A stretch of 17,817 nucleotides of DNA from FEN-1219 sp035548835 (GTDB lineage Bacteria; Pseudomonadota; Gammaproteobacteria; Steroidobacterales; Rariloculaceae): positions 1 to 17,817 of the forward strand of contig DASZSB010000114.1 in NCBI GenBank assembly GCA_035548835.1. The letters run 5' to 3'. The notes beneath the pieces were generated by a model that worked only from the letters and a program-made list of their open reading frames with translations, searched no databases and was not told where the DNA came from. This document shows positions 1 to 7,443 of this stretch, piece after piece. How positions within the stretch are numbered: the stretch's first letter is position 1; each line of letters starts with the position of its first letter. The translations under genes were made by a program, and so were the position numbers.

Positions 1-1009
1 CGGTCAACGACAACCCGCCCTGCACTACCGCCCGCGGACCGATGCGGTCGAGCAGCTGCCCCGCGAGCGGCGCGCCGATCGCGATCGTCAGCACGAGCGG
101 CAACATCATGAAGCTCGCCGCCGCCGCGTCGACACCGAGGCCGCGCACCGCAACGTCGGGCAGGAACACCATGCCGGCCTCGACCGTGCCGGCCGCGAGC
201 GCGATGATGCCCACGAGCTTCAATTGCCTCGAGCGCAGCAACGCCGGCGGCAGCACCGGGTCGGCCGCGCGCTTCTCGATGGACCAGAGCAGCGGCACAC
301 CCACGGCCACGAGCAACAGCCACGGCCATACGCGCGGCGACAGCAGGCTCGCGACCCACTGCTCCGTATCGATCTGCCCGATGCCGAGCACGATGGCCGC
401 GAGCACCACCGACAGCAGTGCCGCTCCGCGCGCGTCGAAGGCGCCCGACTCGGCCCGTCCCTGCTGCGGCAGCGTGCGTCGAGCCAGCACCATCAGCAAA
501 GCGGCGACGGGCACGTTGATCAGGAACAGCGCTCGCCAGCTCCAATGCAGCAGCAGGCCGCCGAGCAGCGGACCGAGCAGGAACGCGAGGCCGAAAGTGG
601 CGCCGATCAGGCCGAGCACGCGGCCACGGCGCTCGAGAGGCACGGTGTCCGCGATGACGGCGGCTGCGACCGGAAACAGCCCCCCGGCCCCGAAAGCCTG
701 CACTGCCCGGCCGGCGAGCAGCATGGGGAAGTTGAGTGCGCCCGCGACCAGCAGCGAGCCGGCCGCGAACAGGGCCAGGCTCTGCACGAAGACCACCCGT
801 CGGCCGCGGCGATCCGACCGCTTCGCGAGCAGCGGCGTACCGATCAGGTAGAACAGCACGTAGCCGCTGAACACCCAGGGCAGCGTGCGCCCGCCCACGT
901 CGAACGTCGCACGAATCGCCGGCAGCGCAGGGCCGACGATCGCGATGTCGAGCGCCGCCATCAGGACGCCGGCGAACAGCACCGAGAGGACCGCGCGTTC
1001 CGAGCTCAT
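1..1009 (-). CDS. MFS drug-efflux transporter, DHA2-like (3' end outside window)
   Basis: An open frame runs from an ATG at 1009 leftwards off the window edge, giving 336 residues without a stop. The sequence is strongly hydrophobic, with successive membrane helices. It carries MFS landmarks: LDIAIVGPALP in helix 1 (residues 20-30, the DHA2 motif D1 style), a motif-A-like RSDRRGRR at 64-71, RAVQAFGAGG at 101-110 (motif B) and the GATFGLAFLLGPLLGG antiporter motif C at 136-151. Motif C is a mark of proton-coupled exporters, so export of a toxic compound is likely; the substrate cannot be read from sequence. Its start lies 5 nt after the stop of the TetR gene at 1015-1617, so regulator and pump are almost certainly co-transcribed and the TetR probably controls the pump. 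DHA2 proteins are usually 450-550 residues, so about a third is missing. Confidence 0.9.
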   Translation of the reverse strand, partial: MSSERAVLSVLFAGVLMAALDIAIVGPALPAIRATFDVGGRTLPWVFSGYVLFYLIGTPLLAKRSDRRGRRVVFVQSLALFAAGSLLVAGALNFPMLLAGRAVQAFGAGGLFPVAAAVIADTVPLERRGRVLGLIGATFGLAFLLGPLLGGLLLHWSWRALFLINVPVAALLMVLARRTLPQQGRAESGAFDARGAALLSVVLAAIVLGIGQIDTEQWVASLLSPRVWPWLLLVAVGVPLLWSIEKRAADPVLPPALLRSRQLKLVGIIALAAGTVEAGMVFLPDVAVRGLGVDAAAASFMMLPLVLTIAIGAPLAGQLLDRIGPRAVVQGGLSLT

Positions 1010-1014
1010 GGCGT

Positions 1015-1617
1015 TCAGTGGGCCCGCAGCAGGAGACCGCGCAGCGCATCGCGGAACAGCGCCGAAGCGGCCGGATGGCCGTCGTACACGCGCAGCAGCT
1101 GCACCGCCGTACGCGCGATGACCTTCAGCGAATACTGGGCGCTGCCGTTGCGCAGCAGGTCGGCCCGCTCGACACCGGTCAGCAAGTCGAGCAGCGCGGC
1201 GTGCAGCGCCCGGTGCTGGGCTTCGAAGTGGCGGAACGTCTCCTGGTCCACGAGCGGAATCAGCAGAAGGCCATCCCGATGCGTTGCCCACAGCGCGAGG
1301 TACACGTCGATCAGACCGTCGACGGCCTCCTCCACGGGACGGCCTGCGAGGTCCCGGATCGAGCGCGTCGCGACATCGAAGATGGGATTAAGAATACCCT
1401 CCAACAAGCTGTATTTACTGGAGAAGAATCCGTAGAAAGTCGCGCGCGAGACGTCCGCTTCGGCGATCAGCTCCTCGACGCTGACGGGACCTATGCCGCG
1501 GCTCGCGAACTGCCGCGCGCCAGCCGCCAGCAGCGACGCCCGCATCCGTTCCCGCCGCCGGGCGACCCGTGGGCTGGCACTGTGCGACTTGCGTTCCATG
1601 GGGGGGCGCGATTTCAC
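1015..1617 (-). CDS. TetR/AcrR-family transcriptional regulator
   Basis: 200 residues. The N-terminal TetR DNA-binding domain starts near RRRERMRASLLAAG and includes the helix-turn-helix with SVEELIAEADVSRATFYGFF at about residues 44-63; the ATFYGFFSSK stretch is typical of the recognition helix and following turn. The C-terminal ligand-binding half has no recognisable ligand signature. The gene ends 5 nt before the ATG of the DHA2-type exporter, so it is probably its local repressor. Two starts are possible: GTG at 1617 or ATG at 1599 (MERKSHSAS). Neither has a clear Shine-Dalgarno; the longer is given here. Only 37 nt separate it from the DmeF-like gene upstream, and a dyad at 1627-1638 sits just before the start, which would suit autoregulation. 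Confidence 0.9.
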   Translation of the reverse strand: MKSRPPMERKSHSASPRVARRRERMRASLLAAGARQFASRGIGPVSVEELIAEADVSRATFYGFFSSKYSLLEGILNPIFDVATRSIRDLAGRPVEEAVDGLIDVYLALWATHRDGLLLIPLVDQETFRHFEAQHRALHAALLDLLTGVERADLLRNGSAQYSLKVIARTAVQLLRVYDGHPAASALFRDALRGLLLRAH

Positions 1618-1626
1618 ACGTTCAGC

Positions 1627-1638
1627 ATACAGCAGTAT
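1627..1638. promoter_or_regulatory. Dyad ATAC-AGCA-GTAT, candidate TetR operator
   Basis: A perfect 4+4 bp inverted repeat around a 4-nt centre (ATACAGCAGTAT). It lies in the 37-nt gap between the DmeF-like gene and the tetR gene, 9 nt before the GTG start. TetR-family repressors often bind short dyads overlapping their own promoter. The local sequence is AT-richer than the surroundings. The arms are short, so chance occurrence is possible. Confidence 0.3.
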
Positions 1639-1654
1639 CTGATTTCGAATAACG

Positions 1655-2647
1655 CTATCTGGCTTGTACCGTACCGTGGACCTCGATGGTCGTGTGCACG
1701 ATCTTGAGATCGGTCGGCAGCAGCGACCTGTAGTGCTGCGGCGGCTTCGGCGTCGGCGTGACGATCGTCACGAGCACCGCGTACAGATTCAGGCCGATGC
1801 ACCAGACGTGCAGATCCGCCACCTGGTTCTCGTCGACGGCCTCGAGACTCTCCCGGATCTCGTCCCGCACGGACTCGGGCGCACTGCGGTCCAGCAGCAC
1901 GGCGCTCGTCTCGCGCAGCAGTCCGACGGACCAGCGCGCGACGAGCACCGCCCCGACGATGCCCATCAGCGGATCCATCCAGGTGTAGCCGAAGTACTTC
2001 GCTGCCAGCAGCGCGAGGATCGCCAGGACCGAAGTCAACGCGTCGGCCAGCACGTGCAGGTAGGCCGATAGCAGATTGTGGTCGTGCCCCGCTCCGGCGT
2101 GGCCGTGATCGTGATCGTGATCGTGATCGTGATCGTGGTCGTGGTCGTGGTCGTGATCCTCGTCGTCGTGACCGCCGTGTCCATGGTCGTGATCGTGACC
2201 CAGGATCAGCATCGACACGCCGTTCACGACGAGGCCGACGACGGCGACGAAGATCGCCTGATCGAACGCGATCGGCAGCGGCACGGCCAGCCTCTGGATG
2301 CTCTCCGCGGCCATGACGAGCGCAAAGCCCGCCAGCAACACCGCGCCCGTGAAGCCGCCGAGCGTATTGACCTTGCCCGTGCCGAAGCTGAACCCGGCGT
2401 CGCGCGCATGCCGCCGCGCGTACACGTATGCGAACGCGTTGATCGTCAGCGCCGCGGCGTGCGACGCCATGTGCAGACCGTCGGCCAGCAGCGCCATCGA
2501 GCCGAACAGCATGCCCGCCACGATCTCCACGATCATCATGGCGGCGGTGATCGCAATCACGAGCTGGGTCTTGCGCTCCCCCGGACGCCGCAGGTCCTGC
2601 CCGAACGAATGGTCGTGACGCCAGGGCGCGGGCAAATCGTGTTGCAT
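1655..2647 (-). CDS. dmeF: Cation diffusion facilitator, DmeF-like Co2+/Ni2+ efflux transporter
   Basis: 330 residues. The ATG at 2647 is preceded by a strong AAGGAGGAG ribosome-binding site (spacing about 4-7 nt). The protein has a soluble N-terminus, CDF membrane helices from about residue 28, a metal site in helix 2 (ADGLHMASH, His59 and His63), a long cytoplasmic loop at about 151-190 of alternating His and Asp, and a second site in helix 5 (HVLADALTS). A C-terminal domain follows with the CDF pattern ADLHVWCIG. The HxxxH plus HxxxD arrangement and a His-rich loop match DmeF of Cupriavidus-type bacteria rather than ZitB or FieF, so cobalt/nickel export at the inner membrane is the best guess; zinc cannot be excluded. 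It lies 32 nt downstream of rlmI, probably in the same transcript. No DmeR-type sensor is adjacent. Confidence 0.88.
   Translation of the reverse strand: MQHDLPAPWRHDHSFGQDLRRPGERKTQLVIAITAAMMIVEIVAGMLFGSMALLADGLHMASHAAALTINAFAYVYARRHARDAGFSFGTGKVNTLGGFTGAVLLAGFALVMAAESIQRLAVPLPIAFDQAIFVAVVGLVVNGVSMLILGHDHDHGHGGHDDEDHDHDHDHDHDHDHDHDHGHAGAGHDHNLLSAYLHVLADALTSVLAILALLAAKYFGYTWMDPLMGIVGAVLVARWSVGLLRETSAVLLDRSAPESVRDEIRESLEAVDENQVADLHVWCIGLNLYAVLVTIVTPTPKPPQHYRSLLPTDLKIVHTTIEVHGTVQAR
2105..2158. repeat. Nine tandem hexamers encoding a (Asp-His)9 loop
   Basis: Nine consecutive 6-bp units, GTGATC or GTGGTC on the plus strand, read on the minus strand as Asp-His pairs. They lie inside the metal-binding loop of the DmeF-like transporter. 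The near-identity of the units makes this a candidate microsatellite: slippage would add or remove whole Asp-His pairs without a frameshift. Confidence 0.9.
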
Positions 2648-2679
2648 TCGGCTCCTCCTTGGAATCGACGCGCGCTGCG

Positions 2680-3876
2680 TCAGTGCACCCGAAGAATCAG
2701 ACCCTTGAGATATTCGGCTTCGGGAAACTCCGTGGCGACCGGATGATCGGCCGGCTGCGAGAGCCGTTCGAGGATCTGCGCCGTACGACCCGAATCGAGC
2801 GCCGCGCCCGCCACGATCTTCTGGAACAGCCCCGCGTCCACGTGGCCCGAGCACGAGAACGTCGCCAGCGCCCCCCCGGGGCGCACGAGCTGCAGGCCGA
2901 GCATGTTGATGTCCTTGTACCCGCGGCTGCCGGCCGTGATCTGGTCGGCGGAGTGCACGAACTTCGGCGGATCGAGCACGACGAGGTCGAACTGACGGCC
3001 CGACTGCTTCAGTGCGCGCAGCTCGTCGAACACGTTCGCGACCACGAAGCGACACCGGTCCGCGAAGCCGTTTCGCTGCGCGTCGCGCTCCGCGAGCTCG
3101 AGGGCCTCGGCCGAGGAATCGATCAGCGTGGCGCCCACGGCGCCGCGGCGCAGACAGGCGTACGCGAATCCGCCGGTGTAGGCGAAGGCATCGAGAACCT
3201 CGCCCTGCGGCGCGTACGCGGCAACGCGCTTGCGGTTGCGCTGCTGATCGAGGTACGCGCCCGTCTTCTGGCCGCCGGCGATGTCGACGAGGTAGACCAC
3301 CCCGTTGGTTTCGATCTCGATCTGCCCCGGCGGTGCCTGCCCCGCGAGCAGCCGGCGCTCGGGCACGAGCCCCTCCTTCTGCCGCGCGCTGCCCTCGGAG
3401 CGCTCGAAGATGCCACGCGGCGCGCACAACGCCTGCAGCGACTCCACGATCGATGCGCGCCATGCGTCGGCGCCCGCGGCGAGAAACTGGCATACGAGGT
3501 ACTCACCGTAGCGATCGACGATGAGCCCCGGCACGCCGTCGGACTCGGAAAACACGAGCCTGCACGCGCTGCCCGGATCGAGCAGACCGAGCCTGCGACG
3601 CGACTCGATCGCGCGCGCAAGGCGTGCGCGAAACCAGTCGGAGTCGACGCGTTCGCGCGCGCGGAACGTCCACACACGGGCGCGGATCTGCGAGGCCGGC
3701 GAGTAGGCTGCCTGCGCCAGGAACTCTCCCGCGTCGCTGACGACTTCGACCGTGGCACCTGGCGCGGGAGAGCCATCGACGCGCGCGATCGCTCCGGAGA
3801 ACAGCCACGGGTGCCGCCGGCGCAGCGACTTCTCGCGACCGGGCTTCAGCCACACTCTCGGTTCCACACCATCCAT
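2680..3876 (-). CDS. rlmI: 23S rRNA m5C1962 methyltransferase, RlmI (YccW) family
   Basis: 398 residues, the usual length for RlmI (about 396). The N-terminal PUA-type domain has WLKPGREKSLRRRHPWLFSG at residues 9-28, and a linker region reads AAYSPASQIRARVW. The Rossmann methyltransferase domain has motif I FAYTGGFAYA (231-240), LDPPKF (301-306) and the SCSGH loop whose Cys342 is the expected catalytic nucleophile for cytosine-C5 methylation. The reaction uses S-adenosylmethionine on 23S rRNA in the cytoplasm. The ATG at 3876 places the protein where family members begin; an in-frame ATG at 3903 would add nine residues. A candidate -10 box at 3916-3921 would leave almost no leader before 3903, which favours 3876. 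It heads the leftward run that includes the DmeF-like gene 32 nt downstream. Confidence 0.93.
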   Translation of the reverse strand: MDGVEPRVWLKPGREKSLRRRHPWLFSGAIARVDGSPAPGATVEVVSDAGEFLAQAAYSPASQIRARVWTFRARERVDSDWFRARLARAIESRRRLGLLDPGSACRLVFSESDGVPGLIVDRYGEYLVCQFLAAGADAWRASIVESLQALCAPRGIFERSEGSARQKEGLVPERRLLAGQAPPGQIEIETNGVVYLVDIAGGQKTGAYLDQQRNRKRVAAYAPQGEVLDAFAYTGGFAYACLRRGAVGATLIDSSAEALELAERDAQRNGFADRCRFVVANVFDELRALKQSGRQFDLVVLDPPKFVHSADQITAGSRGYKDINMLGLQLVRPGGALATFSCSGHVDAGLFQKIVAGAALDSGRTAQILERLSQPADHPVATEFPEAEYLKGLILRVH

Positions 3877-3915
3877 TCGCGATTCCCGTCGCGTGCACCC
3901 CATGGCGACGCCCGC

Positions 3916-3921
3916 ATTCTA
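3916..3921 (-). promoter_or_regulatory. Candidate -10 box (TAGAAT) for rlmI
   Basis: On the minus strand the hexamer TAGAAT differs from the sigma-70 consensus by one base. It lies about 40 nt before the preferred rlmI start at 3876. No good -35 sits at 16-18 nt; TTGCGC is too close (14 nt) and TTGAAA too far (25 nt). The call therefore rests mainly on the -10 and the position in a divergent intergenic region. Confidence 0.35.
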
Positions 3922-4026
3922 ACCGTTCGACACCGGCGCAATGCGGTTTCAATCGCAGCCACCCCGTGCCAAACTCGCGCGGCGCCGCAGGAAGACGCGA
4001 CGCTCCGACCGAGACACACTCGCACC

Positions 4027-5229
4027 GTGACCACGACCGAGAGCCTCATCGCGCAGACCGCCGCGGTCAGCGCGCCGAACTACGCGCCGTTGCCCATCGT
4101 GGCAGAGCGCGCCGAAGGCGTTTGGCTCACGGACGTCGAAGGACGCCGCTATCTCGATTGCATCAGCGCGTATTCTTCTTTGAATCAGGGTCACCGTCAC
4201 CCGAGAATCGTGGCGGCGCTGACGGCTCAGGCCGGCCGACTGACCCTGACCTCGCGCGCCGTGCACAACGACCAGATGGGCCCGTTCCTCGCGGATCTGT
4301 GCCACATTGCCGGCCTGGGCATGGCGCTGCCGATGAACACCGGGGCCGAGGCGGTCGAGACGGCCATCAAGCTCGTGCGCAAATGGGGCTATCGCGTCAA
4401 AGGCGTGTCGCGCGACCGCGCGGGGATCGTGGTCTGCCGCAACAACTTCCACGGCCGCACGACCACGCTGGTCGGCTTCTCGTCCGAGGCGCAGTACCGG
4501 GACGACTTCGGCCCATACGGGCCGGGGTTCACGCTCGTGGACTTCGGCGACCTCGACGCATTGCGCGCGGCGCTGACACCGGACACCGTCGCCTTCCTCG
4601 TCGAGCCCATCCAGGCCGAGGCCGGCATCCTGCTGCCGCCGCCTGGCTACCTCGCGGCCGCGCGCGCGCTTTGCCGCGAGCGCGGCGTGTTGTTCGTGCT
4701 CGACGAGATCCAGACGGGGCTCGGCCGCACCGGCCGCATGTTCGCGCACGAGCACGAGCCCGGCGCCACGCCCGACGTGCTCGTGCTCGGCAAGGCGCTC
4801 GGCGGGGGCGTCTACCCCGTGTCGGCCGTGCTCGCGAGTCGCGAGCTGCTCACCCTGTTCCAGCCCGGGGATCACGGCAGCACTTTCGGCGGCAATCCGC
4901 TCGCCGCGGCGGTGGGCCGCGCGTCGCTCGCGGTACTGGTGGACGAGAACCTCGCGGCACGCGCGGCGGAGCATGGCGAGTATCTGCTCGCGGCCGTGCG
5001 CGCACTCGATGCGAGGTGCATTGCGGAGGTACGAGGCCGCGGCCTCCTGATCGGCATCGAGATCGCAAGCGCGTACGGTTCCGCACGCCCGTACTGCGAG
5101 GCGCTCGCCCGCCGCGGCGTGCTGGCCAAGGACACGCACGAGCAGGTCATCCGGCTCGCGCCGCCGCTGATCGTCACGCGCGCCGAGCTCGACTGGCTCG
5201 TCGAGCAACTGCGCGTCGTGCTGCGCTAG
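4027..5229 (+). CDS. rocD: Ornithine-oxo-acid aminotransferase (RocD type), PLP-dependent
   Basis: 400 residues from a GTG at 4027. It is a class III (fold type I) aminotransferase: PMNTGAEAVETAIKLVRKWG at 102-121 is diagnostic of ornithine delta-aminotransferases, followed by NNFHGRTTT (139-147), VEPIQAEAG (192-200), LDEIQTGLGRTG (225-236) and LGKALGGG with PLP lysine Lys256. The expected reaction is transfer of the delta-amino group of L-ornithine to 2-oxoglutarate, giving glutamate semialdehyde/P5C and glutamate in the cytosol. Upstream sequence has only a weak Shine-Dalgarno, and the start was chosen because it puts the N-terminus (ESLIAQTAAVSAPNYAPLPI) in register with the family. It is divergent from rlmI and 32 nt upstream of an SDR gene, so the two form a small operon. 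No arginase is visible nearby. Confidence 0.88.
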   Translation: MTTTESLIAQTAAVSAPNYAPLPIVAERAEGVWLTDVEGRRYLDCISAYSSLNQGHRHPRIVAALTAQAGRLTLTSRAVHNDQMGPFLADLCHIAGLGMALPMNTGAEAVETAIKLVRKWGYRVKGVSRDRAGIVVCRNNFHGRTTTLVGFSSEAQYRDDFGPYGPGFTLVDFGDLDALRAALTPDTVAFLVEPIQAEAGILLPPPGYLAAARALCRERGVLFVLDEIQTGLGRTGRMFAHEHEPGATPDVLVLGKALGGGVYPVSAVLASRELLTLFQPGDHGSTFGGNPLAAAVGRASLAVLVDENLAARAAEHGEYLLAAVRALDARCIAEVRGRGLLIGIEIASAYGSARPYCEALARRGVLAKDTHEQVIRLAPPLIVTRAELDWLVEQLRVVLR

Positions 5230-5261
5230 GATTCCCACGGACTCACACTCGGAGAGCACTC

Positions 5262-6047
5262 ATGGATCTCGGACTGCAGGGCAAGAACGCGATCGTCACG
5301 GGCTCGAGCCAGGGACTGGGGCTCGCCATCGCCACGGCACTGGCGAGGGAAGGCTGCAACGTCGCTTTGTCGGCGCGTGGCAACGACAAGCTCGCGGCGG
5401 CCGTCAAGGCGCTGCAGGCGCACGGCGGGAAGATCGTGGGTGTCGTAGCCGATCTCGCGACCGAGGACGGCTGCAGGAGCTTCGTCGAGTCGGCGGCGGC
5501 GCAGCTCGGCGGCATCGACATCCTGGTCAACAACGTCGGCGGCATGGTGCCGGGCACGCTCGAGTCGATGGACGCGGACGCATGGACCCGGGTGCTGAAC
5601 CTGAATCTCATGGCGGCCGTCTACACGACGAAGTACGCCGTGCCGCATCTGAAGAAGAACCGCGGCGGCCGCATACTGAACGTGTCCGGCGTCAGCGGGA
5701 AGCAGCTCGTGCCCGGTGCACTGACGACCACGATCAAGAACGCCGGCATCATCGCGTTCTCCAAAGTCATGGCGGGCGACCTCGCGAGCAGCGGCATCAC
5801 CGTGAACAACATCTGCCCCGGATTCACGAACGTGGACTCGTGGGGACCGCGTGCGGAGGCCATGGCGAAGGTGCGCGGCGTCACGCCCGACCAGGTCCGC
5901 GCCGGCATCGCGAATCAGACGCTGCTCGGGCGCTGGGCGGAGCCGGAGGAAATCGGCAACGTGGCCGCGTTCCTCGTATCGGCGCGCAACAGCTACATGA
6001 CGGGAACGACGGTCGAGGTCTGCGGCGGCTTCAACCGCTACATCTAG
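5262..6047 (+). CDS. SDR-family NAD(P)-dependent oxidoreductase-like protein lacking the catalytic Tyr
   Basis: 261 residues. The ATG is preceded by GGAGAG with 5-nt spacing. The Rossmann core is intact: cofactor-binding TGSSQGLG (13-20), ADL at 63-65, a NNVGG version of NNAG (90-94), the structural Asn region LNLNLM (112-117), Ser142 in LNVSG, and a C-terminal NNICPG followed by a GTTVEVCGG end. The catalytic YxxxK motif is altered. At the canonical spacing of 13 residues after Ser142 stands Thr155 (LTTTIKNAG), while Lys159 is kept. Classical SDR hydride transfer needs that Tyr as acid/base, so the protein may have changed chemistry or be a binding/regulatory member. It is translated from the same transcript as rocD. 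The stop codon shares the tetranucleotide CTAG with the convergent amidohydrolase gene. Substrate unknown. Confidence 0.9.
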   Translation: MDLGLQGKNAIVTGSSQGLGLAIATALAREGCNVALSARGNDKLAAAVKALQAHGGKIVGVVADLATEDGCRSFVESAAAQLGGIDILVNNVGGMVPGTLESMDADAWTRVLNLNLMAAVYTTKYAVPHLKKNRGGRILNVSGVSGKQLVPGALTTTIKNAGIIAFSKVMAGDLASSGITVNNICPGFTNVDSWGPRAEAMAKVRGVTPDQVRAGIANQTLLGRWAEPEEIGNVAAFLVSARNSYMTGTTVEVCGGFNRYI

Positions 6048-7438
6048 CCGGGCCAGCTCCAGCCGGAACGCTGGTGCACGCCGGCGTACGCCCTGCGCGC
6101 CGCATCGACGATGGCGGCGGTATCGACCTGCGTGAGCCGCCCGCCGCGTTTCAGGAACTTGCCGTCGACCACGACGCTGTCGACGTTCGCCGGCTGCGCC
6201 GCCTCGACGATCAGGTGCGCCGGCTCCGTGACGACGGCGAGATTCACGGCACGCGTATCGATCATGATGAGGTCGGCGCGCTTGCCGGGCACGAGCGAGC
6301 CGATCCTGTCGCCGAGCCCCATCGACCGGGCGCCGCCGATGGTCGCGATCTCGAGCACGCGGCGCGCCGGCAGCCTGAACTCGTCGAGCGCGCGGCCGTT
6401 CTCGACGTTCTGGATGGCTTTCATGATCGCGAACATGTCGGCGTCGCCGGACAGGGCGACGGTGTCGATCGACAGTCCCAGCGGAATCCCGGCGGCCATG
6501 AGGTCACCCGCGAGCGGCATGCCGAAACCGATCCGCAGCTCGGTATACGGCGACATGCTGACGACGCAACCGTTGGCCGCCATGGCCTTGATCTCGTCGG
6601 GGCTGGCCCATATCGCGTGAATGATCTGCATGCCGGGATGCAGCAGCCCGCGAGCCGCGAGATCCGCGATGCCGCCGGCGGTGCTCTTGTAGTTGTTGGC
6701 GTGCACGGAGATCGGCAGCCCGAGATTCCTCGCGACCTCGTAATCGCGCAGCGTCGCCGCGCTGGCGGCACCGCGCCACGCGAGACCGAGCGACAGCAGC
6801 CCGCCGTTCGCGAACTCACCCCAGCGCTTGCCGAGCCGCGTGAGGTCGTCGAGATCGATCGTCGCGTCGTTGCTGGCGCCGGTCGGCGAACCGTAGGAGA
6901 ACCGGCCGCGCAGCCCCGCTTCCGCCAGCGCGCGCAGATCCGCCTCGGCGAACGCCGGCGAGCGCACGTTGTGGCACCAGTCGTGCACGAACGTGATGCC
7001 GCCATTCACGGCCTCGGCCGCGGCTAGCCGCGCGGCCGCGTACATGTCCTCGGGCGTGTAGAACGTGCCGACCGTGCGCGAGGTGGGAAAGTAGCCGTGC
7101 TCCTGCTTGTCGCCGGACAGGCTGCGCAGAATCGTGCTCCACATGTGCCAGTGCGTCTCGACGAGGCCCGGCAGCACCAGCATGCCGGCGCCATCGATGA
7201 CCTCGGCGCCGGGAGCCTGCACCCTTTTCCCGACGCCCACGATCGCGCCGTCCCTCACGTGCACGTCGCCACCCTGGATGTCGCCGAGCACGGCGTCCAT
7301 CGTGAGGACGTACGCGTTGCGGATCAGGAAATTCGCGGGCGACGCGCGTCGGCGCGACTGGGCGATGGCGGGAGCGCCCGCCGCGACCGCGCCCAGCGCC
7401 AGCGCCGAGCCCAGAACGTCGCGTCGGGTCAGGAGCAC
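6044..7438 (-). CDS. Tat-exported metal-dependent amidohydrolase (AtzA/TrzN/SAH-deaminase-like fold)
   Basis: 464 residues from a GTG at 7438, 5 nt after the tetR stop. The N-terminus looks like a twin-arginine signal: TRRDVLG, then a hydrophobic stretch (SALALGAVAAGAPAIA) ending in an AxA cleavage site near residue 26. The mature part has the amidohydrolase layout: beta-sandwich edge, LPGLVETHWH with metal ligands His96 and His98, His246 (SVHANN), His274 (IIHAIW), Asp325 (LSIDTV) and the closing GKRADLIMID strand. This suggests a hydrolase or deaminase acting in the periplasm on a ring or C-N bond; the substrate is not readable. The usual HxxE acid is replaced by Asn (HANN, Asn249). A longer in-frame start at 7564 would overlap tetR by about 120 nt and bury the Tat motif, so I reject it. 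There is no clear Shine-Dalgarno; translational coupling is likely. Confidence 0.85.
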   Translation of the reverse strand: MLLTRRDVLGSALALGAVAAGAPAIAQSRRRASPANFLIRNAYVLTMDAVLGDIQGGDVHVRDGAIVGVGKRVQAPGAEVIDGAGMLVLPGLVETHWHMWSTILRSLSGDKQEHGYFPTSRTVGTFYTPEDMYAAARLAAAEAVNGGITFVHDWCHNVRSPAFAEADLRALAEAGLRGRFSYGSPTGASNDATIDLDDLTRLGKRWGEFANGGLLSLGLAWRGAASAATLRDYEVARNLGLPISVHANNYKSTAGGIADLAARGLLHPGMQIIHAIWASPDEIKAMAANGCVVSMSPYTELRIGFGMPLAGDLMAAGIPLGLSIDTVALSGDADMFAIMKAIQNVENGRALDEFRLPARRVLEIATIGGARSMGLGDRIGSLVPGKRADLIMIDTRAVNLAVVTEPAHLIVEAAQPANVDSVVVDGKFLKRGGRLTQVDTAAIVDAARRAYAGVHQRSGWSWPG

Positions 7439-7443
7439 GGGTT

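Noticed and set aside
224..1435. Long plus-strand frame over the MFS and TetR genes
   Set aside because: Gln/Arg/Ala-rich shadow of the high-GC minus-strand genes, with no recognisable motif.
2101..2200. Short tandem repeats that could suggest a CRISPR or satellite array
   Set aside because: The units are 6 bp, in frame, without spacers, and encode a His-Asp metal loop.
2648..3493. N-terminal extension of the DmeF-like protein
   Set aside because: It overlaps rlmI on the same strand in another frame, is Arg/Ala-rich, and the ATG at 2647 has a near-perfect ribosome-binding site.
3979..3988. GCGGCGCCGC palindrome upstream of rocD
   Set aside because: A 10-bp palindrome made only of G and C is expected by chance in DNA of this composition, and it has no supporting promoter elements.
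2659..4026. An open frame running continuously into rocD, adding about 456 residues to its N-terminus
   Set aside because: It is antisense to rlmI, Arg-rich and low in complexity, and resembles no domain. The aminotransferase motifs begin only after 4027.
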